Notes: generated from the letters alone by a model not told the origin. Positions 31,895-41,876 are shown, numbered from the stretch's first letter. The stretch is 60,727 nucleotides of DNA from Crystallibacter degradans (GCF_012952295.1 NZ_JABBCH010000020.1:1-60727), one strand, 5' to 3'. Numbers and translations: made by a program.

Positions 31895-33178
31895 CTAGGC
31901 TTCCGCCGCTTGGTCTGCCGTTGCCAGCGTCCGTTCCAGCGGGTGCTCGATCTCGTTCCGCAGCAGCCGGCCGCAGGCAATCGCGATCACGGACAGCACC
32001 GGCGACGCCAGCCCGACCAGCAGGAAGATCAGCCAGATCGGAATGATCTCGCCCAGCGGGCCGGCCAGCGCCATGGACACCGGCATCAGCGCCAGCGAGA
32101 CGAAGAAGTCCAGGCTGGAGATGCGGCCGAGCAGGTGGGACGGGACGCGGCGCTGGAGCAGGGTTCCCCAGATCACCATGCCCGCGCTGCCGGTGGCACC
32201 CATGACGAACAACGCGGCGGCCATGACCCAGAAGCTGTCGGTCAAGCCGAGGATGGCCAGCGGCATGATGCCGGCACCCCACATCATGATCATCACGCTC
32301 AGGTAGCGGCGGGGGAGCGGCAGGGAGGCCGTCACGATGGCGCCAGCAGCCCCGCCTGCTCCGAAGATGCCCAGGAGGAAGCCGAAGGTGCTGGCGTCGC
32401 CGTCGAGTTGCGCGGCCACGGCGAAGGGCAGCAGCACCTCGATCGGCCCGATGAAAATGAGCGTCGCGACCACGGCCCACAGCAGTGTCCACAGCAGCCA
32501 GGGTGTCTTGACCGTGTAGGCGACCCCTTCCCGCAGGTCCGACAGGACGGAACCCTTCGCCGGCGTGACGGCTCCGCCCTCCGGCACGGGTTCGGCGCCG
32601 AGGAAGCACAGGATCACCAGGGCCGCGAGGTGGCAGAAGCTGATCCAACCGATCGCGGCCGCAGGCGAGAATGCCGCCACCACCATGCCCGCGGCGGCCG
32701 GACCGGCGGCCTGCTGCAGCAGCGGGCGGATGGTTCCTTCCATACCGTTGGCTGCCAGCAGGTCCTCCGCTGGCAGGATCCGCGGCAGGATCGCCGAGTA
32801 GGCCGGGAAGTAGAACGCCGCGCCAACACCCAGCAGGAAGGCGGCGGCAGCCAGATGCCACAGCTGCAGCTGGTCTGTGAGCGCCAAAAAGCTGACCGCG
32901 CCGATGGCGGTGAGGTTGGCCGCCTCCACGGCCAGGATGAGCCGGCGCCGCGGCAGCCGGTCGGCCGCGATGCCGCCCAGCAGCACAAAAGCCAGCAAAC
33001 CGACGCTGGAACAGGTGGCCACGATGGACAGCTCGGCCGGTCCGCCGCCCAGGTGGATGACCTGGTACACCATGGCGACGGCCCACATGCCGGTGCCGAA
33101 AATGGAGATCGCCAGGGCGGCGATCAGCACGCGGTAGTTGTGGTGTGCAAAGGGGCGCAGCGCGCGCGGCACGGACAT
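31895..33178 (-). CDS. MFS transporter, EntS/MFS_3-type exporter
   Basis: 427 aa. 12 hydrophobic segments; N-terminus FAHHNYRVLIAALAISIFGT GMWAVAMVYQ and the loop ADRLPRRRLILAVE are typical of the enterobactin exporter-like MFS_3 family, which pumps out siderophores, macrolides or other lipophilic compounds. Substrate unknown. It is convergent with vanK. A long open frame on the same strand in another reading frame is only its shadow. Confidence 0.82.
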   Translation of the reverse strand: MSVPRALRPFAHHNYRVLIAALAISIFGTGMWAVAMVYQVIHLGGGPAELSIVATCSSVGLLAFVLLGGIAADRLPRRRLILAVEAANLTAIGAVSFLALTDQLQLWHLAAAAFLLGVGAAFYFPAYSAILPRILPAEDLLAANGMEGTIRPLLQQAAGPAAAGMVVAAFSPAAAIGWISFCHLAALVILCFLGAEPVPEGGAVTPAKGSVLSDLREGVAYTVKTPWLLWTLLWAVVATLIFIGPIEVLLPFAVAAQLDGDASTFGFLLGIFGAGGAAGAIVTASLPLPRRYLSVMIMMWGAGIMPLAILGLTDSFWVMAAALFVMGATGSAGMVIWGTLLQRRVPSHLLGRISSLDFFVSLALMPVSMALAGPLGEIIPIWLIFLLVGLASPVLSVIAIACGRLLRNEIEHPLERTLATADQAAEA

Positions 33179-33269
33179 GGTGTTCCTCGGATGGTTGAGC
33201 GGAAGTACCAGTATCCGCCTAAGTGATTGGGAAAATCAAATCACTTTTGGTCGTTTGGTGGAAAACAAC

Positions 33270-33307
33270 GTCCGACGGCGGCACTTTGGTGAGTGCCGCC
33301 GTCGGAC
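33270..33307 (-). terminator. Perfect 16-bp hairpin terminator after the symporter gene
   Basis: GTCCGACGGCGGCACT pairs completely with AGTGCCGCCGTCGGAC around a 6-base loop. On the minus strand it is followed by GTTGTTTTCC, so it terminates the symporter transcript before it runs into the MFS gene. Confidence 0.85.
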
Positions 33308-33364
33308 ATTTGCTGTGGTTCAGACGCCGGCAGCCGTTTCAGCGGGAGCGGCCGGCCGCCACGG

Positions 33365-34879
33365 TTATCTCTCTGTAGCGGTCACGGGCGCGGGCGCCGG
33401 CGCCGGCGCATTGGCGCGGACCACGGCTTCGTCGAATTCCGCTTCGATCTCGGCATTGGGCTTGTAGGTCATCAGGCTGACCACCACCGCAACGATCACG
33501 TTCAGGATGAATCCTGGAACGATCTCATACATGGTCTCCGTCAGCGCCGAATTGCCCCACCAGAAGACTGTAACCGCACCGGCGACCATACCGGCAAGGG
33601 CGCCGGGCATGGTGAGCTTGCGCCAGTAGAGCGAGAGGATGACGGTCGGGCCGAAGGATGCGCCGAAGCCGGCCCAGGCGAAGGCCACCAATCCAAGGAT
33701 CGTATCGTTCTGGCTCCAGGCCAGGGCCATGGCGATGAGGGAGACGACCAGCACGCCCATCCGGCCCAGCATCACCTGTGCTTTGGCCGAGGCCTGCTTC
33801 TTGCTGATGATCTTGTACAGATCCTCGACCAGCGCAGACGAGCAGACAATCAGCTGGGACGAGAGGGTACTCATGACCGCGGCCAGGACGGCAGCGAGCA
33901 CCATGCCGGCGATGAATGGGTGGAAGAGGATCTGGGCCAGATCCAGGAACACGGATTCCGGATCCGCCAGCGTAGCGTCCGGGTTCTGCTGGAAGTAGGC
34001 GATGCCGACGAGGGCCGTTGCGACGGCGCCAAGTACGGTGAGGATCATCCAGCCGATGCCGATGCGGCGGCCGGCCTTGGCATCGGCGGCCGAGCGCATC
34101 GCCATGAAGCGGACAATGATGTGCGGCTGGCCGAAGTAGCCCAGCCCCCATGCGGCAGCCGAGATGCCGGCCACGAGCGTACCGCCGGCGAACAGGCTCA
34201 GGAAGGACGGATCCACCTCGCGGATCGAGTCGAAGGTTGCGCCGATGCCGCCGGTGGCGAAAACACCCACAATCGGGACGATCAGTAGGGCCAGGAACAT
34301 CAGGATGCCCTGCGCAACATCCGTGAACGTTGCGCCCATGAAGCCGCCGAAGAGCGTGTACAGCACGGTGACGCCGCCGACAAGCAGCATGCCGGTCAGG
34401 TAGCTGGAGCCGAAGGACGCCTCGAAGAACACGCCGCCGGCCACCATGCCCGAGGAGACGTAGAAGGTGAAGAACGCCAGGATGATGACGCCGGAGGCGA
34501 CCCGGAGGATGTGGGTCTTGTCTTTGAGCCGGTTATCAAAGAAGCTCGGCACCGTGATCGAGTTGTTGGAGACCTCGGTGTAGGCGCGCAGCCGCGGAGC
34601 GACGAACTTCCAGTTCAGCCAGGCTCCGATGGTCAGGCCGATGGCGATCCAGGCCTCGAACAGGCCGCCCACGTAGAGGGCGCCGGGCAGACCCATCAGG
34701 AGCCAGCCGGACATATCGGAAGCACCGGCGCTCAGGGCCGCCACCCCCGGATGCAGGCCGCGGCCCGCGAGCATGTAGTCGTCCAGGTCGTCGGTGCGCC
34801 GGAAGGCCCACCACCCGATCGCAAGCATCCCTGCCATGTACAGCGCCATGGCGATGATCTGATATATCTGGTCGTTCAC
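33365..34879 (-). CDS. putP: Sodium/proline symporter (SSS family)
   Basis: 504 aa, 13 hydrophobic segments. The sequence RRTDDLDDYMLAGRGLHPGV followed by AALSAGASDMSGWLLMGLPG is the PutP-type opening with the sodium-site region, and AAVLAAVMSTLSSQLIVCSS is the conserved helix 8 segment. The C-terminal tail is Ala/Pro-rich. GTG start with AAGGA 8 bases upstream; an upstream in-frame ATG lacks a ribosome site. It imports proline with Na+, for nutrition or osmoprotection. It stands alone between a terminator and the Wadjet operon. Confidence 0.87.
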   Translation of the reverse strand: MNDQIYQIIAMALYMAGMLAIGWWAFRRTDDLDDYMLAGRGLHPGVAALSAGASDMSGWLLMGLPGALYVGGLFEAWIAIGLTIGAWLNWKFVAPRLRAYTEVSNNSITVPSFFDNRLKDKTHILRVASGVIILAFFTFYVSSGMVAGGVFFEASFGSSYLTGMLLVGGVTVLYTLFGGFMGATFTDVAQGILMFLALLIVPIVGVFATGGIGATFDSIREVDPSFLSLFAGGTLVAGISAAAWGLGYFGQPHIIVRFMAMRSAADAKAGRRIGIGWMILTVLGAVATALVGIAYFQQNPDATLADPESVFLDLAQILFHPFIAGMVLAAVLAAVMSTLSSQLIVCSSALVEDLYKIISKKQASAKAQVMLGRMGVLVVSLIAMALAWSQNDTILGLVAFAWAGFGASFGPTVILSLYWRKLTMPGALAGMVAGAVTVFWWGNSALTETMYEIVPGFILNVIVAVVVSLMTYKPNAEIEAEFDEAVVRANAPAPAPAPVTATER

Positions 34880-35022
34880 GAGGTGTCCTTCCGGGGTGAC
34901 CGGGTGGGGTTGAGTGAGCCTGTCCAGTATTCCAGCGACCTGCATGTGACGCCAATAACGATGACCCGGCAGCTTGTCCAGCGTCCGCTCCCAATACGTG
35001 CCACCCTACGCCGAAAGTTTCG

Positions 35023-36222
35023 TCAGGTCAGCCGGTCCCGCGCCCATTCCCACTGGATGTGCTCCTGTTCCAGCCGCATTGCGGTCCCATACGTGTGGTT
35101 GCCCAGCGCGGCGTAAACCTCAGCCTCGTCAGGGGACAACCGGGTCAAGACCGCCCGCGAGGGCTTGGTTTCGGTGCCCCAGAATTCCTTGTGTGCCAGC
35201 AGCGTCTCCAAATCCATCATGACGCTGCGGACATGCGGATGGTTGGACCGCAGCTGGTCCAGGATCCGGAAGCCGTGGGTATCCAGGTCTCCCCAGTAGA
35301 GCACTTCGCAATCCCGGAGCCAGCCGGCCTCGCTGAGGGAGGAGAAACCGTAGCCGCCGCCAAACAGCGCCAAGGTACCGGGCCGCTCGGGCAGCGCGAG
35401 GAAGTTGACCTGGTTTTCGGTCACGATCACGGTCCGGACGGGAAGGTTGAGCGTGGCGAACGCGGCAGCGGTGACGGTCAGATCCCGGGCGGCGCCGAGC
35501 AGGGGCAGGTGCGGGTCAAGCATCCGGAAGCGCACCAGCTCCGGTGCGGACAGGAAGCCGTGCCGCGCGGCGAACCGGGCTCCCGGGACGGGGCCGGCGG
35601 GATCCGCAGCATCGCCGCCGGGAACAGCAGCGGGACGAAGAACGGACACCATCTCGTCAATGGTCCGCCGGTGGTTCTCGATGAACTTCGTGTGGACTCC
35701 GGGCAGGCTGAGCTGGCGTAGGTAGATGCCCGGCTGCGGATGATCGCGGAGCCAGAGGGCAACTTTCGCCGCCGTCAGCGCCGCCGTGTCGAGCTCGAGC
35801 AGCGCAATCGGCCGTTTGGCTGCCCACTGCTGGAGGGCTGGTTCCAGGTCGGCGAGCTGCGCCGCGAGTCCCAGAAAACGGCCGGCTTGGCGCCGCTTGC
35901 CGATGAAATCGATCTCGTCCTGCGCCGTCTCGAACACCACGGCGGCCGGAACACTGTTGGCGCCAACGGTAGTCCGGCCCACTGTGGCCGTTTCCACGGC
36001 CAAGCCGGACAGGCCGGCATACAGTGCGGCAGCCCAGCCGCGTGCGGCAGTGTACTCGTCCCGCAGTTCGGTGGCGCTGGGGTGTTTCAATGCACGACGG
36101 CGGGGATAGGCTTCCGTGGGCAGCAGCAACTCCCGCAGCAGGGAACCTTTGTGCCAGGCCTTTTGCGAAGCAGCCCGCAGATCATCGAGCGATGTCCAAC
36201 GGGCAGAGGCATCAGCCGGCAC
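35023..36222 (-). CDS. jetD: Wadjet protein JetD (TOPRIM-type nuclease subunit)
   Basis: 399 aa, DUF3322 followed by DUF2220. The C-terminal TOPRIM-like domain carries GDLDTHGF with Asp312 and Asp314 as metal ligands, a distant relative of topoisomerase VI/Spo11 A subunits. In Wadjet, JetD cuts circular plasmid DNA after the SMC-like complex has measured it by loop extrusion. The N-terminal domain (LRAASQKAWHKGSLLRELLL, KHPSATELRDEY) recruits it. The GTG start overlaps the end of jetC by 11 bases. Last gene of the operon. Confidence 0.9.
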   Translation of the reverse strand: MPADASARWTSLDDLRAASQKAWHKGSLLRELLLPTEAYPRRRALKHPSATELRDEYTAARGWAAALYAGLSGLAVETATVGRTTVGANSVPAAVVFETAQDEIDFIGKRRQAGRFLGLAAQLADLEPALQQWAAKRPIALLELDTAALTAAKVALWLRDHPQPGIYLRQLSLPGVHTKFIENHRRTIDEMVSVLRPAAVPGGDAADPAGPVPGARFAARHGFLSAPELVRFRMLDPHLPLLGAARDLTVTAAAFATLNLPVRTVIVTENQVNFLALPERPGTLALFGGGYGFSSLSEAGWLRDCEVLYWGDLDTHGFRILDQLRSNHPHVRSVMMDLETLLAHKEFWGTETKPSRAVLTRLSPDEAEVYAALGNHTYGTAMRLEQEHIQWEWARDRLT

Positions 36223-39200
36223 GGCGCTCGCGTTCCTCGCGGTACTCCTGGATGGTCATGTTCCGCAGCTGGGAATCGTCCCCGTTCGGGTTGGCCACAA
36301 AACCCACATTGGAGACGTGCGGTTCGATGACATGGATCTTCTGCAATGGCGTGACGATGAGCAGCTGGAGCTGCATCCGCCGGAACAGTTCCAGGCCGTA
36401 GCGGGCGGACTCGTCCGAGCCGCGGCCGAATGCTTCGTCGATGACCACGAAGCGGAAACTCCGGTTGCTCCCCGACTGCGCGCCGGCCTTGAGCGCGGAG
36501 CCAAGCCCGAACTGGAAGGCCAGTGCCGCCGCAAGGATGGTGTAGGCCAGCTTTTCCTTCTGGCCGCCGGATTTGCCGCCGGAGTCCGTGAAATGCTCGT
36601 GCTCTTCGCCGGTCTCGGTCCATTTCTCGGAGGCGGAGAAGGTGAACCAGTTCCGCACGTCGGTCACCTTCGCGGTCCAGCGTTCGTCCAGGCTGGTCAG
36701 CCCCTCCCGGCCGCGGAAGCGGTTCACCAGCTTTTCCACCTGCAGGAACTTCTGCTCCGAGTACTGGTCATCATTGCCGAGCGTGCCTTCGGAACAGGCA
36801 CGCAGGTCGATGCCGAATTCGCGCACGTCCGCGTCCGTGGTGTTCTGGTGTTCCAGCTGGATGTGCCGGCCCGGGTTGTACTCGATGGTGGCCAGGGAGC
36901 GGTTGATCTCCCCGATGCGGCTCATGATGTCCTGCCGCCGGGATTCGAGAAAGGCGTTGAAGGCGACCACCTCATGGATGGTGTTCTGGTTCAGCGATTC
37001 CTTGAAATGCTCCTCGAACCGCGGCAGGTCATTGCTGACCAGTTGGTCCAGCAGCCGGTTGTACTCGCCCGCGGCATCCAGGGCGGCGTCGATCTCCGTG
37101 GTTTCGTTCGGATACTTGTTGCGGAACGCCTGCATCAGCCCAACCGTGCGTTCGGCGGAACGGGCGATCTGTTTGTTTAGGGCGTCGATGGTATCGGTGA
37201 GGCCGGAACGCACGGTGCTTTCGGTGCGGTCGGTGTTTTTGTAAGTCAGTGTTGCCTCGCCGCCGAGGGCAGCGGAGGCGAGCTTTTCCAACTCGGCCAG
37301 CAGACCGGCGTCGTTGGTCAGCGGTGTCTCGGCCAGGATGGACCGGCATTCGGTGATCGCCTCGGCTATGTCTTTGGCGGCGTGCTTGTTGGCCCCGATG
37401 CGCTCTTTCAGGTCGTTGGACTTCTTGTCCTGCTTCTCCAGCCGTTCGCTGGTTTCCCGCTCGCGGGCAGCAAGCTGCTGGAGCACATCGTTGGCGGCCT
37501 CGAGTGCAGCTTTTTCCGTCTTAAGCTCTTCGATCCGGCGTGCCGTGAGCTGCCAGCTGAGCTCGGCGAATTCCTTGACGCCGCGGACAGTGCCGAGCTG
37601 CTGCTGTTGCTGGCCCAGCTCTCCGAGCGCCGCGTCGACTTTGGTGAGCCCGGTGTCGGCGCTGCGGATCTGCCCCTGGGCTTCCTCCAGCTCGGTGTGG
37701 AACCGGCTGATCTTGGCGTGGTTGTCCCAGCCCAGCACGTAGTTCCGCCGATCCTGCAGGTCCCGCCTGTCATCCTTCTCGTGCCGGCCGCGGCCACCCT
37801 TGAGCTGGCCGTTGATGGTCAGCGCCTTCGGGAAGCGGCGGAAATCCTCCAGCGATTCGCAGCACATGTGGTTGTAGCGGTGATTCAGGTCGTTGAGCAG
37901 GAACTCGCGGAACGGTGTGCCTGGCTTGATGCTGATTTTCGACGCCAGGGTGCCCGGCTCTGCGGTCTGGATCACAGGTGCTTGGCCAACTTTGAGGTAC
38001 ACCAGCCGGGCCCGCAGATTGTTCGCGTCCACCCAGCCGCTCACGGCAGCGTAGTGTTCCGCAGGTACCAGCAGGGACAGTGCGAAGCCGTGCAGGGTCC
38101 GCTCCGCGGCACCCTCCCACGCCGACTCACCGTCGCGCAGCCGAAGTAGTTCCCCAGCGAAGGGCAGGGCCGAATCGGGAATGCCGGTGCCTTCGCAAAG
38201 TCGGCGCCGGAGCTCAAGCTGCGGCCGGGGCAGGAGGTTCTGCCGTGACTGCAGGCTCTTGAGTTCCGCCCTCAGGTCCTCGGCGCGGACCATGCCGGCG
38301 TCCCGCTTTTTGGACAGATCCGTGCGCTGTTCCTGCAGTTCGCCGGCCCGCGTGGCCAGCTGCCGCTCGACGCCGTCCAGCTGCGCCGCGTTGCCGTCGA
38401 ACAGGACCCGGTCTTCGGGGACCTTGAGCCCGAGCGCTTCGGCGGCACGCGAGTAGTTCTCGAAGCGTGCCCGCTGCGCCCGGGACTCCGCTTCCAGCCG
38501 CGTGATTTCGGCGTCGATCGCTGCGAGCCGGCCACCGCCGTTGGTACGGATGTCCTCCTGGATTCCGGCCAGCTCGTGCCGGAGCCGGGTCACCTCGGCG
38601 GCGAGCTTATGTCCCTCTTCCTCAAGCCGGGTGCCCGTGCGGGCCAGCTCCTGCTGGTGCTCCAGGCTCAGGTCGAGTTTCTGCGCGGTGAACCATGGGT
38701 GCAGCTGGTCCCGCTGCGCCCGGCCGCGCCGGTCCCGTTCTTCGAGTTCGGCATGTTTGGCGGCACCGTCGCGGATGGGGGTGAGCAGCAGGATCTGGTC
38801 CTTGGCCCGCAGCACCGCGTCATGGGCCTTCTTCAGGTCATCGAAGTGGTGGATCAGATTCTTGATCCGGGAGCCTACATTGTCTTCTTCCAGCATGTTG
38901 GTGCGGACGAAATGCGTGATGTTCTCCACCTGCTTCATGGAGACCGTCCGGTGGAACAGATCCATGGCCTGGCTACTCGTGATGCCGAACTGCCGTTTGA
39001 AGGCAGCCGCGTAGGGGTCGAAGGAATCGTGGACGGTGACGCCGGCGGCACGCAGCTTCTTCTTGAGCTTGGCCGGATCCTTGCCGAAGTCCGCGAAGTC
39101 CGCGACGATGGTCTGCTCACCTTCGGCCAAGGAATAGAAACGGTTGGGCTGGCCTGCCTCCTGCGTGGCCCAGAGAGTGATGGCCAGCGTGACGGACTTG

Positions 39201-39613
39201 CCCAGGAACTCGTTGTGGAAGACGCCGAGCACCACCGAATAGGAGCCCGGCCCGCGCAGTGCTACGGGTTTGGAATGATCTCCCGTGCCGCTGCGAGCGC
39301 TCTTGTGGAAGCCGCGGACATAGGACATCAGGCTGCGCTCTTTCTTCTGCGCGCCGGCGGCCTTGTTGTATTCGATCCGGTTCGCCGGCAGCAACAGGGT
39401 AGTGATCGCATCCACCACCGTGGACTTGCCCGAGCCGATGTCGCCGGTCAGCAGGCTGTTCTCTCCGCCCAACCGGAAAGTGCGCACGCCCTGGTGGAAC
39501 GTGCCCCAGTTGAGCAGTTCCAAGCGGTGCAGGCGGAACCCCGGGGCCGGCTTGCCGCCGTCGTTGTTGAGGTCTTCGAGATTGAACAGGCTGGTCTGCA
39601 GTTCGGCGGTCAT
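36212..39613 (-). CDS. jetC: Wadjet protein JetC (SMC/MukB-like ATPase)
   Basis: 1133 aa. Walker A is GDIGSGKST (residues 57-65), a long coiled-coil region spans about residues 270-900 with a central hinge-like globule around 440-620, the ABC signature region is SGGQKEKLAY (about 1015) and Walker B is VVIDEAFGRGSDES (about 1056). It is the DNA-translocating motor of the JetABC complex, analogous to MukB. ATG with AAAGGAA 7 bases upstream; an in-frame extension into jetB is rejected. Residues 16-20 are NNDGG, encoded by a copy of the dispersed motif just before the conserved FRLHRLELLNWGTFH. Confidence 0.93.
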   Translation of the reverse strand: MTAELQTSLFNLEDLNNDGGKPAPGFRLHRLELLNWGTFHQGVRTFRLGGENSLLTGDIGSGKSTVVDAITTLLLPANRIEYNKAAGAQKKERSLMSYVRGFHKSARSGTGDHSKPVALRGPGSYSVVLGVFHNEFLGKSVTLAITLWATQEAGQPNRFYSLAEGEQTIVADFADFGKDPAKLKKKLRAAGVTVHDSFDPYAAAFKRQFGITSSQAMDLFHRTVSMKQVENITHFVRTNMLEEDNVGSRIKNLIHHFDDLKKAHDAVLRAKDQILLLTPIRDGAAKHAELEERDRRGRAQRDQLHPWFTAQKLDLSLEHQQELARTGTRLEEEGHKLAAEVTRLRHELAGIQEDIRTNGGGRLAAIDAEITRLEAESRAQRARFENYSRAAEALGLKVPEDRVLFDGNAAQLDGVERQLATRAGELQEQRTDLSKKRDAGMVRAEDLRAELKSLQSRQNLLPRPQLELRRRLCEGTGIPDSALPFAGELLRLRDGESAWEGAAERTLHGFALSLLVPAEHYAAVSGWVDANNLRARLVYLKVGQAPVIQTAEPGTLASKISIKPGTPFREFLLNDLNHRYNHMCCESLEDFRRFPKALTINGQLKGGRGRHEKDDRRDLQDRRNYVLGWDNHAKISRFHTELEEAQGQIRSADTGLTKVDAALGELGQQQQQLGTVRGVKEFAELSWQLTARRIEELKTEKAALEAANDVLQQLAARERETSERLEKQDKKSNDLKERIGANKHAAKDIAEAITECRSILAETPLTNDAGLLAELEKLASAALGGEATLTYKNTDRTESTVRSGLTDTIDALNKQIARSAERTVGLMQAFRNKYPNETTEIDAALDAAGEYNRLLDQLVSNDLPRFEEHFKESLNQNTIHEVVAFNAFLESRRQDIMSRIGEINRSLATIEYNPGRHIQLEHQNTTDADVREFGIDLRACSEGTLGNDDQYSEQKFLQVEKLVNRFRGREGLTSLDERWTAKVTDVRNWFTFSASEKWTETGEEHEHFTDSGGKSGGQKEKLAYTILAAALAFQFGLGSALKAGAQSGSNRSFRFVVIDEAFGRGSDESARYGLELFRRMQLQLLIVTPLQKIHVIEPHVSNVGFVANPNGDDSQLRNMTIQEYREERERRAG
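39551..39568 (-). repeat. Dispersed NNDGG-type motif, copy D (inside jetC)
   Basis: Minus-strand AACAACGACGGCGGCAAG, in frame as Asn-Asn-Asp-Gly-Gly-Lys at JetC residues 16-21, in the poorly conserved N-terminal tail. Confidence 0.5.
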
Positions 39614-40230
39614 GCGCTGTTCCTTTCGGCGTGGGGCGAGCCGTCCAACGAGGCGCGGTAGTCCGCTAGCCGGGCGTCGAATTCCTCCAGCCACTGGGCG
39701 TCCACGTAGGCCTTGAGGATGCGCGCCACTTCGTACGTGCCGTTCTGGCCGCGGAGTTTGCGCAGGAAGCCCAGATCCACCACTTTCTTGATGTTCGAGG
39801 CCAGCTGGTCCAGGATGCGGGCCTCGTTGCTGGACTCGGGCAGGAACACCGAGACCATGTCCGCAATGTCCTGGTCCGTCATGATGAGGCGCGTTTCGCC
39901 GGTCTGCTGGTCGAACTCGGCCAGCCGCGCCCGCAGCAGGGCCAGCAGCAGGCTGACGTTGAAGGTCAGCTGGCGGCGCGGAACCAGCCGCGGAAGGGCC
40001 GCATCCACGTCCTGGCGCGAGGTCAGAAAGGCATAGCCTTCGGACTCGTCCAGGACCAGATCCAGGCCCAGCACCGCCACGTAGTCCCGGACATGGGAGG
40101 CCAGCGGCAGCAGCGACTGCCAGATCTTCTCATCCGATTCGGCGTACACCACGCCCTTGAAGAGTTTGCTGACGACGGCGGGAAGTTCCTCCGGGTGGGT
40201 CCGGCCCGTTTCGTTGGATTCAGCGGTCAT
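39610..40230 (-). CDS. jetB: Wadjet protein JetB (kite-type, DUF4194)
   Basis: 206 aa, MukE-like winged-helix protein. Recognisable parts are KLFKGVVYAESDEKIWQSLL, DVDAALPRLVPRRQLTFNVS LLLALLRARLAEFD and the C-terminal winged helix VVDLGFLRKLRGQNGTYEVA RILKAYVDA. It bridges JetA and JetC heads. The four-base ATGA overlaps with both jetA and jetC show tight translational coupling. Confidence 0.9.
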   Translation of the reverse strand: MTAESNETGRTHPEELPAVVSKLFKGVVYAESDEKIWQSLLPLASHVRDYVAVLGLDLVLDESEGYAFLTSRQDVDAALPRLVPRRQLTFNVSLLLALLRARLAEFDQQTGETRLIMTDQDIADMVSVFLPESSNEARILDQLASNIKKVVDLGFLRKLRGQNGTYEVARILKAYVDAQWLEEFDARLADYRASLDGSPHAERNSA

Positions 40231-41669
40231 GTAGGCCTCACAAAGATGATCTGTTCAACTGTTGCCTCGCGGATGCTGCCGTCGGGCAACGTCCAGGACA
40301 ATTGCTGACTGGTTTCCGGGTTGATGCTCGCCCACGGGGAATCCGAGGCCAGCTGGAAGTAGGCGACGATTTCGGCCAGGCCCTGGCTGAGCGGGAAGGC
40401 ATCGGCAACATCCGCCAAGGTGGCCTGCCCCGACTCTTCCAGCACCATGGCGATATTGTCCTGCAGCCGCTCCTTGTCCACGTGGAACTGCTCGAAGAGC
40501 GCGCCGGAATCCACCTCGGCATCCTCGGCCGTGAAAACCTCGTCGTCCAGTTGCACTCGCGTGCTCGGTTCGTAGAGCGGGCGCTCGAACGGCAGCACCA
40601 CATCAACGGCTTGCGCATCGACCTCGATAAAGGTGCCGGACGGCGGCTGGTTGCGCACGGCCAGCGCATTGCCCTCGATGCTGCGGATCAGCTGCATGAT
40701 CCGCTTGTTTTCGAGGAACACCTTGTCATCGAGCAGGCGGCGCATCTGCTGCGAGAGCTGGCGGACTGTCGCCTGGGTCTGCTCGACGGCGGGGAGCCAG
40801 TCGCGGTGCAGATTAGCGACCGTGTCGATATTGTCCAGCCGGGCGAGCGCCTCGATCTGCATGGCACGTTCCAGCAGGTCCTGCAGCTCGGTCCGGAGCT
40901 GGGGCGACATGAGGTAGTCCCAGAAACCTTGGAAAGTCCGGCCCTGGATGGACCCGGAAATGTCCTGTTGGTTGGCGAAGATGGACTCCAGCAGTTCGCC
41001 CTGGGTGCCGTCCCAGGTTGCGATCTGTTCGCGGACCTGCCGGTCCAGCGAGCGGAAGTTCTGCTCTACCTCGCGGAAGTCGGCGAGCAGATCCTTGGCC
41101 AGGGCGGTCAGCTGCTGGAAGTGGTCCAGCGCCTCGGGGCCGCTCATCACCTTGATGTGGCCATCCCGGATCCGCTGCATTTCGGCGTCGATCCCGTCCC
41201 GCTGCTTCTGCAGTTCCGCCAGCCGCACTTCCGGATCCGTTTCGGATTCCTGGACCAGAGTCTTGAGCAGCTGGAAGATGCCGGTCAGCCGGGACTGCGT
41301 GGCCACAAAATCGCGGCCGCGGAGGTTCTCCACCCAGCGGACAACATCCTCGGCGGTGGCGGTCAGATCATAGACCGGCTCATCCTGGCCAGCGATATAG
41401 TACTTTCGCAGCCAGGCTTTTTCCGGCGCGGCCCAGTCGTCCAGGTACTCGGCCGCCGGGCGGGGAAACTTGTCCTCGCCCAGGGAATCGCGGAGCCCGA
41501 AAAGGACGTCGTCCAAGGTATCGATCAGTGCCTGGCGGCCGATGTTGCGCTGGTTCGGTCCAGTGAAGGCGGCGATGAAAAAGGCCAGGGCCAGCGGGGC
41601 ATTCTGGGCGCGCAGCAGGGCCCAGCCTGCGTGGTTTTCACGCAGCGAGTTGAGCGCGTAGTAGTCCAT
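40227..41669 (-). CDS. jetA: Wadjet protein JetA (kleisin, DUF3375)
   Basis: 480 aa, MukF-like. The DUF3375 opening is MDYYALNSLRENHAGWALLR AQNAPLALAFF; a helical middle region (about residues 130-330) is followed by a C-terminal winged helix (ATLADVADAFPLSQGLAEIV AYFQLA). It closes the JetC ring. First gene of the jetABCD operon. The ATG with GGGGA upstream gives the family-standard start; a 20-codon extension upstream is unlikely. It is divergent from a sugar ABC-transporter operon across about 207 bases, which hold no gene. Confidence 0.9.
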   Translation of the reverse strand: MDYYALNSLRENHAGWALLRAQNAPLALAFFIAAFTGPNQRNIGRQALIDTLDDVLFGLRDSLGEDKFPRPAAEYLDDWAAPEKAWLRKYYIAGQDEPVYDLTATAEDVVRWVENLRGRDFVATQSRLTGIFQLLKTLVQESETDPEVRLAELQKQRDGIDAEMQRIRDGHIKVMSGPEALDHFQQLTALAKDLLADFREVEQNFRSLDRQVREQIATWDGTQGELLESIFANQQDISGSIQGRTFQGFWDYLMSPQLRTELQDLLERAMQIEALARLDNIDTVANLHRDWLPAVEQTQATVRQLSQQMRRLLDDKVFLENKRIMQLIRSIEGNALAVRNQPPSGTFIEVDAQAVDVVLPFERPLYEPSTRVQLDDEVFTAEDAEVDSGALFEQFHVDKERLQDNIAMVLEESGQATLADVADAFPLSQGLAEIVAYFQLASDSPWASINPETSQQLSWTLPDGSIREATVEQIIFVRPT

Positions 41670-41876
41670 GCGGTCCCCAGGGTTCGAAGCGTTGAGTGCT
41701 GGGACAATGCTACGTGCTGCCGCCGACACTTTGCCCGTCCGCCAGCCCAGATCACGTTTCGGACCCAGCCATTGGTTACTCCATTCGATGGAGGTAGCAT
41801 CGAGCCATCGTGCGCATCAGGCTTCGCTGCCCTTGAGATCGTGACCGGCATCGAGCCTGCGGATCAAAGGAGAACC

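Noticed and set aside
31755-33086. 443-codon minus-strand frame inside the MFS gene
   Set aside because: Arg/Gly/Ala-rich shadow in another frame of the true transporter gene at 31895-33178, with no membrane segments.
40302-41876. Long in-frame upstream extension of the sugar-binding lipoprotein
   Set aside because: It runs antisense through jetA; the lipobox signal peptide and AAAGGAG fix the start at 41877.
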